40,642 bases of DNA from an uncultured Methylobacter sp. (GTDB lineage: Bacteria; Pseudomonadota; Gammaproteobacteria; Methylococcales; Methylomonadaceae): the NCBI GenBank assembly GCA_903832775.1, contig CAILCX010000142.1, positions 1 through 40,642 on the forward strand. Direction: 5' to 3'. Positions 8,143-18,000 of the stretch are shown here, piece by piece. The notes below the pieces were generated by a model, which did not search any database, had not been told where the DNA came from, and worked only from the letters and a program-made list of their open reading frames with translations. The translations under genes were made by a program, and so were the position numbers. How positions within the stretch are numbered: the stretch's first letter is position 1; each line of letters starts with the position of its first letter.

Positions 8143-9437
8143 GATTTTGCTTCTTCCCCGTAAGCCATTAATAAATCCGCCCAAGCATTGCTACGGTTTG
8201 CCAAGGTGTTGTAATAATCCAGCATCATTGCTTTGTAATTTCGTTCTGCATCTATCAAGTCGAGTAATCCGACCGCTCCTTTCTGATAGGCTATCTCCTG
8301 AGATTTGCGTAACATTTCAATGCGCTTGATCACATCTGATTCAAAGCGTTGCGAGATGGAGTTTGCACTTTGCCAGGCCGATAAGGCTTTCATAATATCT
8401 GTACGAACACCTTGTTCAACCTGGTTTACTGCTAATTCAGAGGTGCGAAGGGCGATGCGTGCTTTAGAAATTTCACCCTCCTGACGATAGAATAAAGGTA
8501 ACGGCACACTGAAGCCTACGCCGTAACTATCAGTGAAAAAATTGCCGGGGTCTCGTTGATAAAACGTATTCACAGTTACGTCGGGAATGGTTAAACGATT
8601 TGCCAATGTCAGCATTTTTTCGGCCTGATCAATGCGGACTCTGGCAGCTTGCAAATCGGGTCTCTTTTCAATCGCTTGGGCAACTAACTGTTCCTGTCCG
8701 GCTTCTGCAATAGTATTGTTCGCTTGTGCCCAGGTTTCTACAGCCCTAATCTCCAGGCTATTATCGGGCCAGCCCAGCAATAACAGCAGATCGGCCCGTG
8801 CCTGATTTAAGGCTCTATTTGCCTGATCCTGATCGGCTTGAGCTTTGAGGCTTTCAACTTCAATTCGTGTAAAATCAGTTACGGCAATATCACCTACCTT
8901 AAGTCTGATTGCATTGACTCGAAGAATTTCACGATAGCGCTCGTAACTTTCAGTTGCTACTTTTAAAGCTTTTTGCGCTAGCAACAGGCTGTAATAACTA
9001 TGCCGTACTGCGTTGGTGAGTAGTCGAGCCGTGTCTTTCAAATCCAGATTTACAGCTTCGGTAGCAAGGCCACTGCTTTCTATACGTAACCTTCGTTTCC
9101 CTGCTGTTTCTATCAATTGCTGAATCTGCGGCGATATGGCAGGCAATGCGTTCACATTGCTATATTGCTGGCGCGACATGATGGGACTCAGAGACGAAAT
9201 GGTAAAAGTGAATACCGGGTTCGGAATAGCCCCTGAAATAATTTCCTGTGCACGAGCATCATCAATATTGAACTGTGCTGCAATCAAGTTGAGGTTGCGT
9301 TGATAGAATAATGCGATAGCCTGCTGCTCAGAAATGTCTAAAGTCCCTGCTTCGGCAGATAATATTTCAGCTCGCGGCGTTATTGTCCATAAAGTAAAAC
9401 ATAGATAGAATAAAGTTTTAACACTTAATATTTTCAT
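8139..9437 (-). CDS. czcC: CzcC-type outer-membrane efflux protein (TolC family)
   Basis: First gene of the efflux operon. It encodes the outer-membrane channel of the CzcCBA complex. 432 residues with an N-terminal Sec signal (TLFYLCFTLWTITPRAE). Two OEP repeats are visible: one starting EQQAIALFYQRNLNLIAAQF, the other around QAIEKRPDLQAARVRIDQAE, the classic RPDLQAA signature. The C-terminal half has the YQKGAVGLLDLIDAERNY signature that closes TolC-type proteins. Its stop codon overlaps the adaptor start by 4 bp, so the three pump genes are translationally coupled. No regulator (CzcR/S, MerR) is adjacent. The promoter should lie in 9438-9660, but I could not place convincing -35/-10 boxes there. 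Confidence 0.9.
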   Translation of the reverse strand: MKILSVKTLFYLCFTLWTITPRAEILSAEAGTLDISEQQAIALFYQRNLNLIAAQFNIDDARAQEIISGAIPNPVFTFTISSLSPIMSRQQYSNVNALPAISPQIQQLIETAGKRRLRIESSGLATEAVNLDLKDTARLLTNAVRHSYYSLLLAQKALKVATESYERYREILRVNAIRLKVGDIAVTDFTRIEVESLKAQADQDQANRALNQARADLLLLLGWPDNSLEIRAVETWAQANNTIAEAGQEQLVAQAIEKRPDLQAARVRIDQAEKMLTLANRLTIPDVTVNTFYQRDPGNFFTDSYGVGFSVPLPLFYRQEGEISKARIALRTSELAVNQVEQGVRTDIMKALSAWQSANSISQRFESDVIKRIEMLRKSQEIAYQKGAVGLLDLIDAERNYKAMMLDYYNTLANRSNAWADLLMAYGEEAKS

Positions 9438-9810
9438 AACTTATCGCTGTAAAAGTAATGGTGCAAGGGCTTTTTCTTCATTGAGTGTAGTTAAGGCAGG
9501 GGTGACTATCGAATTATCAGCGCAAAAAATCTTTGCCGCGACATAAGTAATTTGAATCTATGTTTGGACATACAATCACATAGCAAGTTATGCGCCATAA
9601 TAGTGCGTGGTGATATTAGCTATTCTGGGGGTGTTTTTTGAATAGAGCCCACTGATTATGGGGGTAAACAACCTATTATCATTGAAAATGATGGTTCAAA
9701 TGAACCCGATTAAATAAGCGATTGTACATAATTTTTGAGGAAAATATTTTAGCTTGGTTAATTCATGATTCACCTAAATCTCATCGATTTAGACTTAGAT
9801 CGATATCTTC

Positions 9811-9826
9811 TTAGTTTTAAAACTAA
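9811..9826. promoter_or_regulatory. Perfect 16-bp palindrome in a divergent intergenic region
   Basis: TTAGTTTTAAAACTAA is perfectly self-complementary. It lies 180 bp upstream of the FAD/Fe-S dehydrogenase start and about 370 bp from the efflux operon start. A looser ATCGA..TCGAT dyad sits just upstream (about 9783-9803). Together they look like operator half-sites for a dimeric regulator, but no family-specific consensus is recognised. The rest of the 570-bp gap (9438-10007) is AT-rich and has no gene I can support. Confidence 0.35.
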
Positions 9827-10007
9827 TTCATATAAACAACATAGCGATAAGATTAGAACTTGATCGCCCCCTTTCTTTGATTGGTTTGCTAATCTTTGTT
9901 GTAGTGCACTTAAATATTAAGATGCCCCTTCAAGATTTAAGATTTTTGCTCGCATCCTCTAGTGTTACAATAAATTTTGTCAACCACGTCATTAAGCAGA
10001 ATATTCA

Positions 10008-13000
10008 GTGGATTCAAATTTTCCTTCCTTGTCTTCAGGTGCGTCGCCAGTTCGGCTACGTGAAATTCCTTATAACTACACCTCTTTTTCAGATCGCGAA
10101 ATTGTTATTCGCCTGTTGGGTGAAGAAAACTGGCTGATTTTGGAATCGCTGCGGGATGAACGCATAACTGGCCGTTCTGCAAGGATGCTGTTTGAGGTTC
10201 TGGGTGATATTTGGGCCGTGCAGCGTAATCCATATCTCGAAGATGATTTGCTCGATAACCGTAAACGTCGTAAAGCACTGCTGGAAGCATTGCGACATCG
10301 TCTTGGACAGATGAGGAAACGCGATAGTGACTATGAAGACGAACATCCCGATCGCACCCGACGAGTTGAGCTGTTAATTGATGCGGCACATCAGGCAGTC
10401 AATGCCTTTGAAGCGCATTTTGTACGCACTCGTGAAATGCGCAAAAAAGTATTAGCGTTATTAAGCAAACATACCCGCAAAGACAATATCTGCTTTGACG
10501 GGTTTGCTCGCGTTTCTCATGTTACCGACGCGACTGACTGGCGGGTGGAATATCCGTTTGTGGTTCTTTATCCATGTACTGAAGATGAAGTGGGTCATTT
10601 GGTGCGCGACTGCATAAAGTTGGGGTTGACGATTATTCCTCGTGGCGGAGGTACCGGCTATACAGGCGGTGCCGTCCCATTAACGATCAATTCAGCCGTT
10701 ATCAACACTGAAAAACTGATTGTTATCGGTCCCGTGGAACATGAAGCCAGTTTGCCTGGAATCGAACAGACCTACGCAACCATCCATACCGGTGCCGGTG
10801 TTGTCACGCGTCGAGTCATGGATGTCGCTGACAATGCCGGACTGGTTTTCGCCTGCGATCCTACGTCAGCCGATGCGTCATGCATAGGCGGCAATGTAGC
10901 GATGAATGCAGGCGGTAAAAAAGCCGTGCTGTGGGGAACCGCGCTCGACAATCTTGCGTCCTGGCGCATGGTAACGCCTGATGGTAACTGGTTGGAAGTT
11001 GAGCGTATCAACCATAATCTCGGCAAAATACACGATCAGGATCAAGTCAATTTTTTATTGAAACGTTTTGACGCGAAAGGTCAAACCTTACTTTCCGAAG
11101 AGCCGCTGGTCATTCCGGGCACACATTTTCGCAAAGGCGAATTGGGCAAGGATGTGACCGACAAATTTTTGGGCGGTTTACCGGGCATCCAAAAAGAAGG
11201 TTGCGACGGTATTATTACCTCGGCGCGCTGGATTTTGCATAAGATGCCGGCTTTTACACGTACTTTCTGCCTGGAATTTTATGGGCAAGTTCGCGAGGCA
11301 GTTCCAGCCATTGTCGAGATTCGCGATTATCTGGCAGCCTTACCCAAAAGCGGCGAAACACGCGTTTTGCTGGCCGGCCTTGAGCATCTTGACGAACGTT
11401 ACGTCAAAGCCGTAGGTTATGCCAGTAAAGCAAAGCAGCACGGTTTGCCTAAAATGGTACTGATCGGAGACATTGTCGGCGATGACGACAAACAAGTCGC
11501 TTTGGCCGCTTCGGAAGTTGTGCGCTTGTGTAATGCCCGCAAAGCAGAAGGTTTTATCGCGGTCAGTCCTGAAACCCGTAAGACTTTCTGGCTGGATCGT
11601 GCGCGCACTGCAGCTATCGCCAAACATACCAATGCCTTTAAAATCAATGAAGACGTGGTTATTCCATTGCCGCGCATGGGCGATTATTGTGACAATATTG
11701 AACGCATCAATATCGAATTATCGTTACGAAACAAGTTGCGTTTATGTTATGCGTTAAGTCATTTTCTGGAAGGTGACCTGCCTTTACGTTCTTATGAAGA
11801 CAGCGTTAACTCCAGTGATCTGATTGGTGATCGTCGCGACCAGGCTTTAGCTGTTTTGGATCAAGTGCGCGAACGCTGGCAGTGGCTGTACGACAATCTC
11901 GATTTACCGTTGCAAGAGGCTGAAGACGCTTTCGATGACTACGAGATTACCGTCAGTGAGTTCACCAATCGCGCGGAACAACCTACTTTGTTTCATCGTT
12001 TACAAGATCATTCGCTACGTGTCTCCTGGAAATTGGAGTTACAACCACGCTTAAAAGAAATTTTTGTGGGTGATAATTTTCGCCAAGTAGTTGAGCGTAT
12101 CGACGCCGTTCATAAAGAGATTCTGCGTGGTCGTGTTTTTGTGGCTTTGCACATGCATGCTGGCGACGGCAATGTTCACACCAATTTGCCGGTTAACTCC
12201 GATCATTACGAAATGCTTCAGGAAGCCAATATCGCTGTGGCTCGTATTATGGCTTTGGCGCGTTCTTTGGGCGGTGTAATCTCTGGCGAACACGGCATCG
12301 GTATTACCAAATACGAATTTTTAAGCGCTGAAGAGCTTGCCAGTTTTCACGCGTACAAAGAGCGCGTCGATCCCGAAGGTCGTTTCAATCGTGGCATGCT
12401 GATGCCGGGTTCTGACATGAGCAAGGCTTACACAACTTCGTTTAGTCTGATGGGTTATGAATCACTTATCATGCAACAAAGCGACATTGGTGCAATCTCG
12501 GATTCCATCAAAGATTGTTTGCGCTGTGGTAAATGCAAGCCTGTGTGTTCGACACACGTGCCACGTGCCAACTTGTTATATTCACCACGTAATAAAATTT
12601 TGGCTACATCTTTGCTGATCGAAGCCTTTCTTTATGAAGAACAGACTCGACGCGGTATTTCCATCACCCACTGGAAAGAATTTGAAGACGTGGCCGATCA
12701 TTGCACCGTGTGTCATAAGTGTTTTAATCCTTGTCCGGTCGATATTGACTTTGGTGATGTGTCGATGAATATGCGTAATCTGTTGCGCAAGATGGGAAAG
12801 CAGAGTTTTAATCCCGTAAAATCAGCGGCGATATTGTTTCTCTCTACCAGTCGTCCCAATAGTATCAAGATCATGCGCAAGTTATTGATCGAATGGTCTT
12901 ATAAAGCACAGAGACTGGGTAATATTTTTCTCAGACCCTGGGGGCGTCAGCAGGTGGCACAGCCGCCGTCTTCGACTGGCAAACCGGCATTGCGGGAATA

Positions 13001-13919
13001 TGTTATTCATTTCACTAACAAGAAAATGCCTGATGACGTGCCATCCAAAACTGCTAGAGCTTTATTGGATGTCGAGAGCGATCAGATTGTGCCCATAATC
13101 CGCGACCGAAATAAAACCCGCGCCGATTCTGAAGCGGTGTTTTATTTTCCGGGTTGCGGCTCAGAGCGCTTGTTTTCACAAGTGGGCTTGGCGACTCAAG
13201 CCATGCTATATGAAATAGGCGTGCAAACTGTCTTGCCGCCGGGTTATTTGTGCTGTGGCTATCCGCAGCGTGCAGCAGGTCAATTTGATAAAGCCCAAAA
13301 AATCACTACGGATAATCGTGTGTTATTTCACCGGGTTGCAAATACCTTGAATTATCTGGATATTAAAACCGTTGTCGTCAGTTGCGGTACTTGTCTGGAT
13401 CAGTTAGTCGATTACGAATTCGAAAAGATTTTTCCGGGCTGCCGGATGATTGATATTCACGAGTATCTGCTCGAAAAAGGCGTAAAACTGGAGGGCGTTA
13501 ACGGCAGTCGTTATTTGTATCATGATCCTTGTCATAGCCCTTTAAAATTGCAGGATCCGATGAAAACGGTCAATGATTTGATGGGTACGTCGGTTGCTAA
13601 ATCAGAGCGTTGCTGCGGTGAGTCAGGTACCTTAGCCGTTGGGCGCCCTGATATTTCAACGCAAGTGCGCTTTCGTAAGACGAGCGAATTGCAGGAAGAT
13701 GCATCCAAACTGCGTGCCGATGGTTTTGATGGGCCGATTAAAATGCTGACTTCCTGCCCGTCTTGCGTCCAAGGTTTGCAGCGTTACAAAGGTGATGTAG
13801 AGCAACTGGAGGTTGATTACATTGTTGTCGAAATTGCACGTCATGTCTTGGGTAAAGACTGGATGAAAACCTATATCAAGCAAGCTTCAAACGGCGGTAT
13901 CGAGCGAGTTTTGTTGTAG
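10008..13919 (+). CDS. DUF3683-type FAD-linked oxidase / Fe-S dehydrogenase (D-lactate or 2-hydroxyacid type)
   Basis: A single 1303-residue polypeptide that joins parts often split into subunits. Residues 1-140 are a DUF3683-like head ([20 protein letters not shown]). A PCMH FAD-binding domain follows at about 180-370 ([17 protein letters not shown]). The FAD-linked oxidase C-domain runs to about 800 ([30 protein letters not shown]). Two 4Fe-4S cysteine sets are [11 protein letters not shown] at about 837 and [12 protein letters not shown] at about 899. Two CCG domains of the heterodisulfide-reductase/glycolate-oxidase type are at about 1045-1085 ([15 protein letters not shown]) and about 1173-1205 (HDPCHSP, CCGESG). 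Relatives oxidise D-2-hydroxyacids and feed electrons to the respiratory chain; the actual substrate is unknown. No signal peptide, so cytoplasmic, possibly membrane-associated. The start is GTG with a weak ribosome site, chosen because the family-like head begins there. Confidence 0.85.
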   Translation: MDSNFPSLSSGASPVRLREIPYNYTSFSDREIVIRLLGEENWLILESLRDERITGRSARMLFEVLGDIWAVQRNPYLEDDLLDNRKRRKALLEALRHRLGQMRKRDSDYEDEHPDRTRRVELLIDAAHQAVNAFEAHFVRTREMRKKVLALLSKHTRKDNICFDGFARVSHVTDATDWRVEYPFVVLYPCTEDEVGHLVRDCIKLGLTIIPRGGGTGYTGGAVPLTINSAVINTEKLIVIGPVEHEASLPGIEQTYATIHTGAGVVTRRVMDVADNAGLVFACDPTSADASCIGGNVAMNAGGKKAVLWGTALDNLASWRMVTPDGNWLEVERINHNLGKIHDQDQVNFLLKRFDAKGQTLLSEEPLVIPGTHFRKGELGKDVTDKFLGGLPGIQKEGCDGIITSARWILHKMPAFTRTFCLEFYGQVREAVPAIVEIRDYLAALPKSGETRVLLAGLEHLDERYVKAVGYASKAKQHGLPKMVLIGDIVGDDDKQVALAASEVVRLCNARKAEGFIAVSPETRKTFWLDRARTAAIAKHTNAFKINEDVVIPLPRMGDYCDNIERINIELSLRNKLRLCYALSHFLEGDLPLRSYEDSVNSSDLIGDRRDQALAVLDQVRERWQWLYDNLDLPLQEAEDAFDDYEITVSEFTNRAEQPTLFHRLQDHSLRVSWKLELQPRLKEIFVGDNFRQVVERIDAVHKEILRGRVFVALHMHAGDGNVHTNLPVNSDHYEMLQEANIAVARIMALARSLGGVISGEHGIGITKYEFLSAEELASFHAYKERVDPEGRFNRGMLMPGSDMSKAYTTSFSLMGYESLIMQQSDIGAISDSIKDCLRCGKCKPVCSTHVPRANLLYSPRNKILATSLLIEAFLYEEQTRRGISITHWKEFEDVADHCTVCHKCFNPCPVDIDFGDVSMNMRNLLRKMGKQSFNPVKSAAILFLSTSRPNSIKIMRKLLIEWSYKAQRLGNIFLRPWGRQQVAQPPSSTGKPALREYVIHFTNKKMPDDVPSKTARALLDVESDQIVPIIRDRNKTRADSEAVFYFPGCGSERLFSQVGLATQAMLYEIGVQTVLPPGYLCCGYPQRAAGQFDKAQKITTDNRVLFHRVANTLNYLDIKTVVVSCGTCLDQLVDYEFEKIFPGCRMIDIHEYLLEKGVKLEGVNGSRYLYHDPCHSPLKLQDPMKTVNDLMGTSVAKSERCCGESGTLAVGRPDISTQVRFRKTSELQEDASKLRADGFDGPIKMLTSCPSCVQGLQRYKGDVEQLEVDYIVVEIARHVLGKDWMKTYIKQASNGGIERVLL

Positions 13920-13924
13920 TAAAG

Positions 13925-13953
13925 TGGCCAGGCATACCTTGTATGCCTGGCCA
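13925..13953. terminator. Strong hairpin downstream of the dehydrogenase gene
   Basis: TGGCCAGGCATA and TATGCCTGGCCA form a perfect 12-bp stem around a 5-base loop (CCTTG), five bases after the stop codon. The T-run is weak (TTCCTTGATTTT), so it is a probable, possibly bidirectional, transcription terminator. A minus-strand ORF ends 20 bp further on. Confidence 0.7.
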
Positions 13954-13971
13954 TTCCTTGATTTTAAAGCC

Positions 13972-14178
13972 TCAATTTTGAATAACAAATTTGTTATTCA
14001 ATTCAGCATTACCGCCCGGTAGCTTCTTCTCCTCAAAAAACAGCGATTTATCCATAAAGTACAATCCATCCCATAGCTTGTTTTGTTGATCTTCTTTCAT
14101 AAGCAAATAAATTGCCAGCGCTACATCTGATTTTTTCAGAATAAATCCACCCGTCAACACTTGCCGGAAATGAGCCAT
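13972..14178 (-). CDS. Small hypothetical protein, possibly a gene remnant
   Basis: 68 residues, acidic and basic mixed, with protein-like helical text (KKSDVALAIYLLMKEDQQNK, then LWDGLYFMDKSLFFEE). There is no signal peptide or membrane segment. Upstream of the ATG I see no ribosome-binding site, and the N-terminus begins abruptly, so it may be the C-terminal piece of a larger lost gene. It converges with the dehydrogenase gene and shares the hairpin region. I do not recognise the family. Confidence 0.35.
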   Translation of the reverse strand: MAHFRQVLTGGFILKKSDVALAIYLLMKEDQQNKLWDGLYFMDKSLFFEEKKLPGGNAELNNKFVIQN

Positions 14179-14337
14179 TAATTCAGCATAAAAAATTAAT
14201 GGCTAGGCAAAAAACCATAATTATTTTACATTTTTTTTAAATTTTTAGTTGTACAAATATAAGTTCTTAAAGTTATACAAAATCCATTCACCGTCGCCAG
14301 CCCAATAGATTAGAGGGTCTCATTAATATGATTCTAC

Positions 14338-14371
14338 TCTTGTAATGATAGACTACAAGACATTGTATAAA
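14338..14371 (+). promoter_or_regulatory. Dyad next to a -10-like box upstream of the oxidase locus
   Basis: TCTTGTA (14338-14344) and TACAAGA (14354-14360) form a perfect 7-bp inverted repeat with a 9-base spacer. It is followed five bases later by TATAAA (14366-14371), a reasonable -10 box. No good -35 sits at the right distance, which would suit an activator-dependent promoter bound at the dyad. It lies about 350 bp upstream of the small secreted ORF. Evidence is by pattern only. Confidence 0.3.
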
Positions 14372-14480
14372 ATATTACGTGATTATGCGTATTTTACTGG
14401 ATAAAAGTTAATGATAATTTAATTTAACCCTAATGAAATATTAATGTTTTTTATGGATTTGTCATTTTTATATTTTGAAA

Positions 14481-14528
14481 TATTTATACATATTTTTACA
14501 TATTTTTACATATTTTTACATATTTTTG
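14481..14528. repeat. Tandem 10-bp repeat TATTTTTACA
   Basis: The unit TATTTTTACA occurs three times exactly (14491-14520), flanked by degenerate copies on both sides (TATTTATACA, TATTTTTGTG). The 10-bp period places T-tracts on the same face of the helix, the known condition for intrinsic DNA curvature. It lies about 190 bp upstream of the first ORF of the multicopper-oxidase locus. The rest of 14179-14715 is very AT-rich without a gene. Confidence 0.75.
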
Positions 14529-14715
14529 TGAAAGTAATATTTGACTAATAAATTTTCATTTCAGCATTTAAATATTGTTGTTAATGGTCAATAAAAGGAT
14601 GTCATTAAATATTTTTAAATAATGACTTAAGCAACCAGCTGAACAAGTTAAGAAACATCTCAGTGAAGTACTTCATGGAAAACATTTCTTAAAATTAAAG
14701 TGAAGGATAATTGTA

Positions 14716-14886
14716 ATGAATAAAAATATATTTATATCAGGATTGTCTTTGACAATGCTAGTTTGGCTATGGTTTGGTTGCGAAGTGAATGCTGCGAATA
14801 CCTCCTCTAATAATCTTGAAATAGCTATCGAGACCGATTCTATGTTTGGGGATTACATCTTCTTTGACATGGTTTTCCCTGCTTAA
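14716..14886 (+). CDS. Small secreted protein or truncated leader gene upstream of the oxidase
   Basis: 56 codons starting at an ATG preceded by GAAGG about 9 bases upstream. The N-terminus is a good Sec signal: MNKN, a hydrophobic stretch IFISGLSLTMLVWLWFG, and a cleavage site after EVNA. About 29 mature residues remain. After the TAA the same frame is open again for 43 codons, up to 15016-15018, immediately before the oxidase ATG. This might be a nonsense mutation in a 100-residue protein, or chance in AT-rich DNA. It is in the same direction as the oxidase, 134 bp upstream. Family not recognised. Confidence 0.4.
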   Translation: MNKNIFISGLSLTMLVWLWFGCEVNAANTSSNNLEIAIETDSMFGDYIFFDMVFPA

Positions 14887-15020
14887 TATTTCAAAAAAGT
14901 AATAGGTAGAAATCCAAAACTGACATTAGTTAATTTACCAAAAGGAATTTCCGTTCCTGTATGCAGTTACTGGGTAAGAAGACTGGGTAGTTACAATTTT
15001 TTATTACAGAGGCTTTAAAA

Positions 15021-18000
15021 ATGAATGAAATCAATATTTTTAATCGTACACGAATGTCGATGGCGATTTTGTTGGCACTATCCCCTGTGGCGTTACAAAT
15101 GGCACATGCCGGCGCCGGATTTGGCGATAATACCAGCAGTGTCGGGACTCCAATCAAGGTGCCGACTTTTTATGCCAACAGCCCGTCCGGACTGCGGCCG
15201 GCGGATGACTGTTTTGATACCACCGGAGCAGCGGCCGTTCCAACGCTAAAGGGTCTTTGTGACACTGGTACGCCACTGCAGAAATTTGTCGATACTCTGC
15301 CGGGTCTGGGGTCCTCTGCCGCCAACGATCTCGGTCAGTACATTCCCATCGCGGTCCCGGACACAACTTCTTATCCAGGTTCGGACTACTATGAAATTGC
15401 CGTAGTCGATTATACCGAGAAGATGCATAAAGACTTAGTCAAAGCGACTCATTTGCGCGGTTATGTACAATTGTCCACGGCAATTGTACCCGGAAAAAAA
15501 GTTTCTCTTGCTGTCAAACTCCCCGACGGTACAACAGAAGCCCTTGCCGTTGATAATCCCCATTACCTTGGCCCACTGATTATGGCCACAAAAGGACGGG
15601 CGGTACGTATTAAATATTACAATCTGCTACCCACCGGCGCTGCGGGCAAGCTATTTCTTCCGGTTGATGCAACCTATACCGAAGCGGGTATCCTTCCAGG
15701 TAACGTTAGCAAGTTAACCGAAAACCGCGCCGCCATACATTGGCATGGCGGCGATACTCCGTGGATTAGCGATGGTACGCCGCACCAGTGGATTGCTCCG
15801 GCCACTGAGGTCATTCCCGGTACAACCATTCCTATGGGCAAGGGTGTCAGCGCCGAGCCGGTTCCTGATATGCCGGCTCCGGGTGCTGGCGCACAGACGC
15901 TGTATTTCCCCAACAATATGAGCGGTCGGTTCATGTTCTATCATGACCACACCGCTGGATTGACCCGACTTAACGTCTATGCTGGTATTGCCGCCGGTTA
16001 TTTGCTTACCGATCCGACTGAAACCTCCATGGTGAATGGTACGATTGCGACACCACTTTTAGATTCTACTGGCGCTTCCCAAAAAGATGCGGCTGGCAAA
16101 GTCATCAGTTTTGCAGCCGGCACCTTGCCCGCCGACCAAATCCCTCTGGTTATCCAGGACAAAACCTTTGTGCCCAAAGACATAGCGCAACAGGATTCCT
16201 ACTGGAATCAGGATATTACTGGTAATAAGAACTTGACAGTTTGGGGCTCGGAAGCTGATTTGTGGTTCCCGCATGTCTATGAAACCAACCAAGATCCGTC
16301 TTCCTTGGATGCTACCAATCCGGTTGGCCGTTGGGACTGGGGTCCGTGGTTCTGGCCGGTATTCCCCGCTGCGTACTCGCTACCTTCTGGTTTAGTGGGT
16401 GATGCAAGCAGCACGCCGGAAGCCTTTATGGATACCCCTATCGTCAACGGCACCGCTTATCCCACAACCACAGTACAGCCAAAGGCTTACCGTTTCCGTA
16501 TCCTGAATGCCTCTAATGATCGATTCCTTAACCTGGGCCTGTATCAGGCTACGACTGGCGTATCCCAGATCGCTATATCTGCTAACGGAAGTGGTTACTC
16601 CACTGATCCTCGCTTCCCGCCAAAAGTCGTCATCACGAATGCTGCTGGCGATACCACTGGCCATGGCGCAACGGCGGTTGCAACCGTTGATCCGGGGACA
16701 GGAAGTATTACCCGCATAGACATGACCAATGTAGGCGCCGATTACACTGCACCCGTTTCTTTGTCGGTCTTAGATAACATCTATGTTGCTGATACTACAA
16801 AAACGCCTGCCGTTGTTGCCCATGCAGCCCCAGGTGGTTTTGATTTCGCAGCCTCAGGCAGCATTACTATGGATCAAACCGAAGTCGAGATGGTGGCGTT
16901 CGATGCGACGCAGGCTGCCAAGACTCCATTTCCGACCAGCGGCGGCCTGCAAGGCACTGGCTGGGGAACCCTCGACTCCATGCAGCATCCGTCCGGTGTA
17001 CCCAACCCAACCAAGTTGGGGCCGGACATCATCCAAATCGGTACTGAAGGCGGCTTCCTACCTCACGCCGTGACGATACCTTCCACACCAATCAACTACG
17101 AGTACAACAAGCGCAGCGTTACCGTGCTTAACGTACTGGAACACGGCGTGTGGATGGGACCTGCGGAACGTGTTGACGCGGTCATAGACTTTTCGCAATA
17201 CGCAGGCAAGACGTTGATTCTGTACAACGATGCTCCTGCACCACTGCCAGCAGGCGACCCGCGTATCGACTACTACTCGGGCGCCCCGGATCAAACTGGT
17301 GCGGGTGGTGCTGCTCCGACTTTGGCGGGTTACGGCCCGAATACCAGGACCATTATGCAAATTAAGGTCAGCAGTGGTACACCTAAACCTTTCGACGTAG
17401 TTTCTTTGCAAGCAGCACTGCCTAAAGCCTACGCAGTGGAACAGGTCCCGCCCGTCATTCCTGAAATCGCCTATAACGACGCTTTCGGCACCCATGACGC
17501 CGACAACCTGCTCAAGATCTCCACCGGTTCTATGGCCCAACCCACCCTCAACTTTACTCCGACTGGCCCGATGACCTTGACAGGCGTCAATCTGCAGGGC
17601 GGTGGTACCGGGTATAGAGCGGCTCCTACTGTAACATTTGTTAATGGACTTGGTGCAGCTACTACTGCGTGTCCTATCCCTAGGGCGGCCACTGCGAAGG
17701 CGACCATCGATTTAGGTACGCGCATGGTCACTGGCTTTACCAGCTTTAATGCTGGCTGTGGCTACACCTCAATGCCCACCGTGCAACTTACTGCAACCAA
17801 TGGCGGCACCGGCGCGACAGCCAATGGTGTGTCCAACACCACCAAAACCCTACCGGTCCAGAACAAGGGCATCCAGGAGTTGTTTGATCCGGTCTATGGC
17901 CGCATGAATGCCACCTTCAGCGTCGAATTACCGTTCACCACCGCGACAACCCAGACAACGATTCCGTTGGCCTATATCGATCCGGCCACCGAGAAGATTG

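Noticed and set aside
9877-10137. 86-codon plus-strand frame before the dehydrogenase
   Set aside because: It overlaps the well-supported dehydrogenase N-terminus in another frame and has no family-like text.
14461-14528. Possible CRISPR array from short repeats
   Set aside because: Ten-base direct repeats without spacers. No repeat of 23-40 bp, no variable spacers and no cas genes in the window.
15674-17540. Several minus-strand frames of 60-160 codons inside the oxidase gene
   Set aside because: Shadows of a strongly supported coding frame with clear copper motifs. Their own products have no recognisable domain or start signal.
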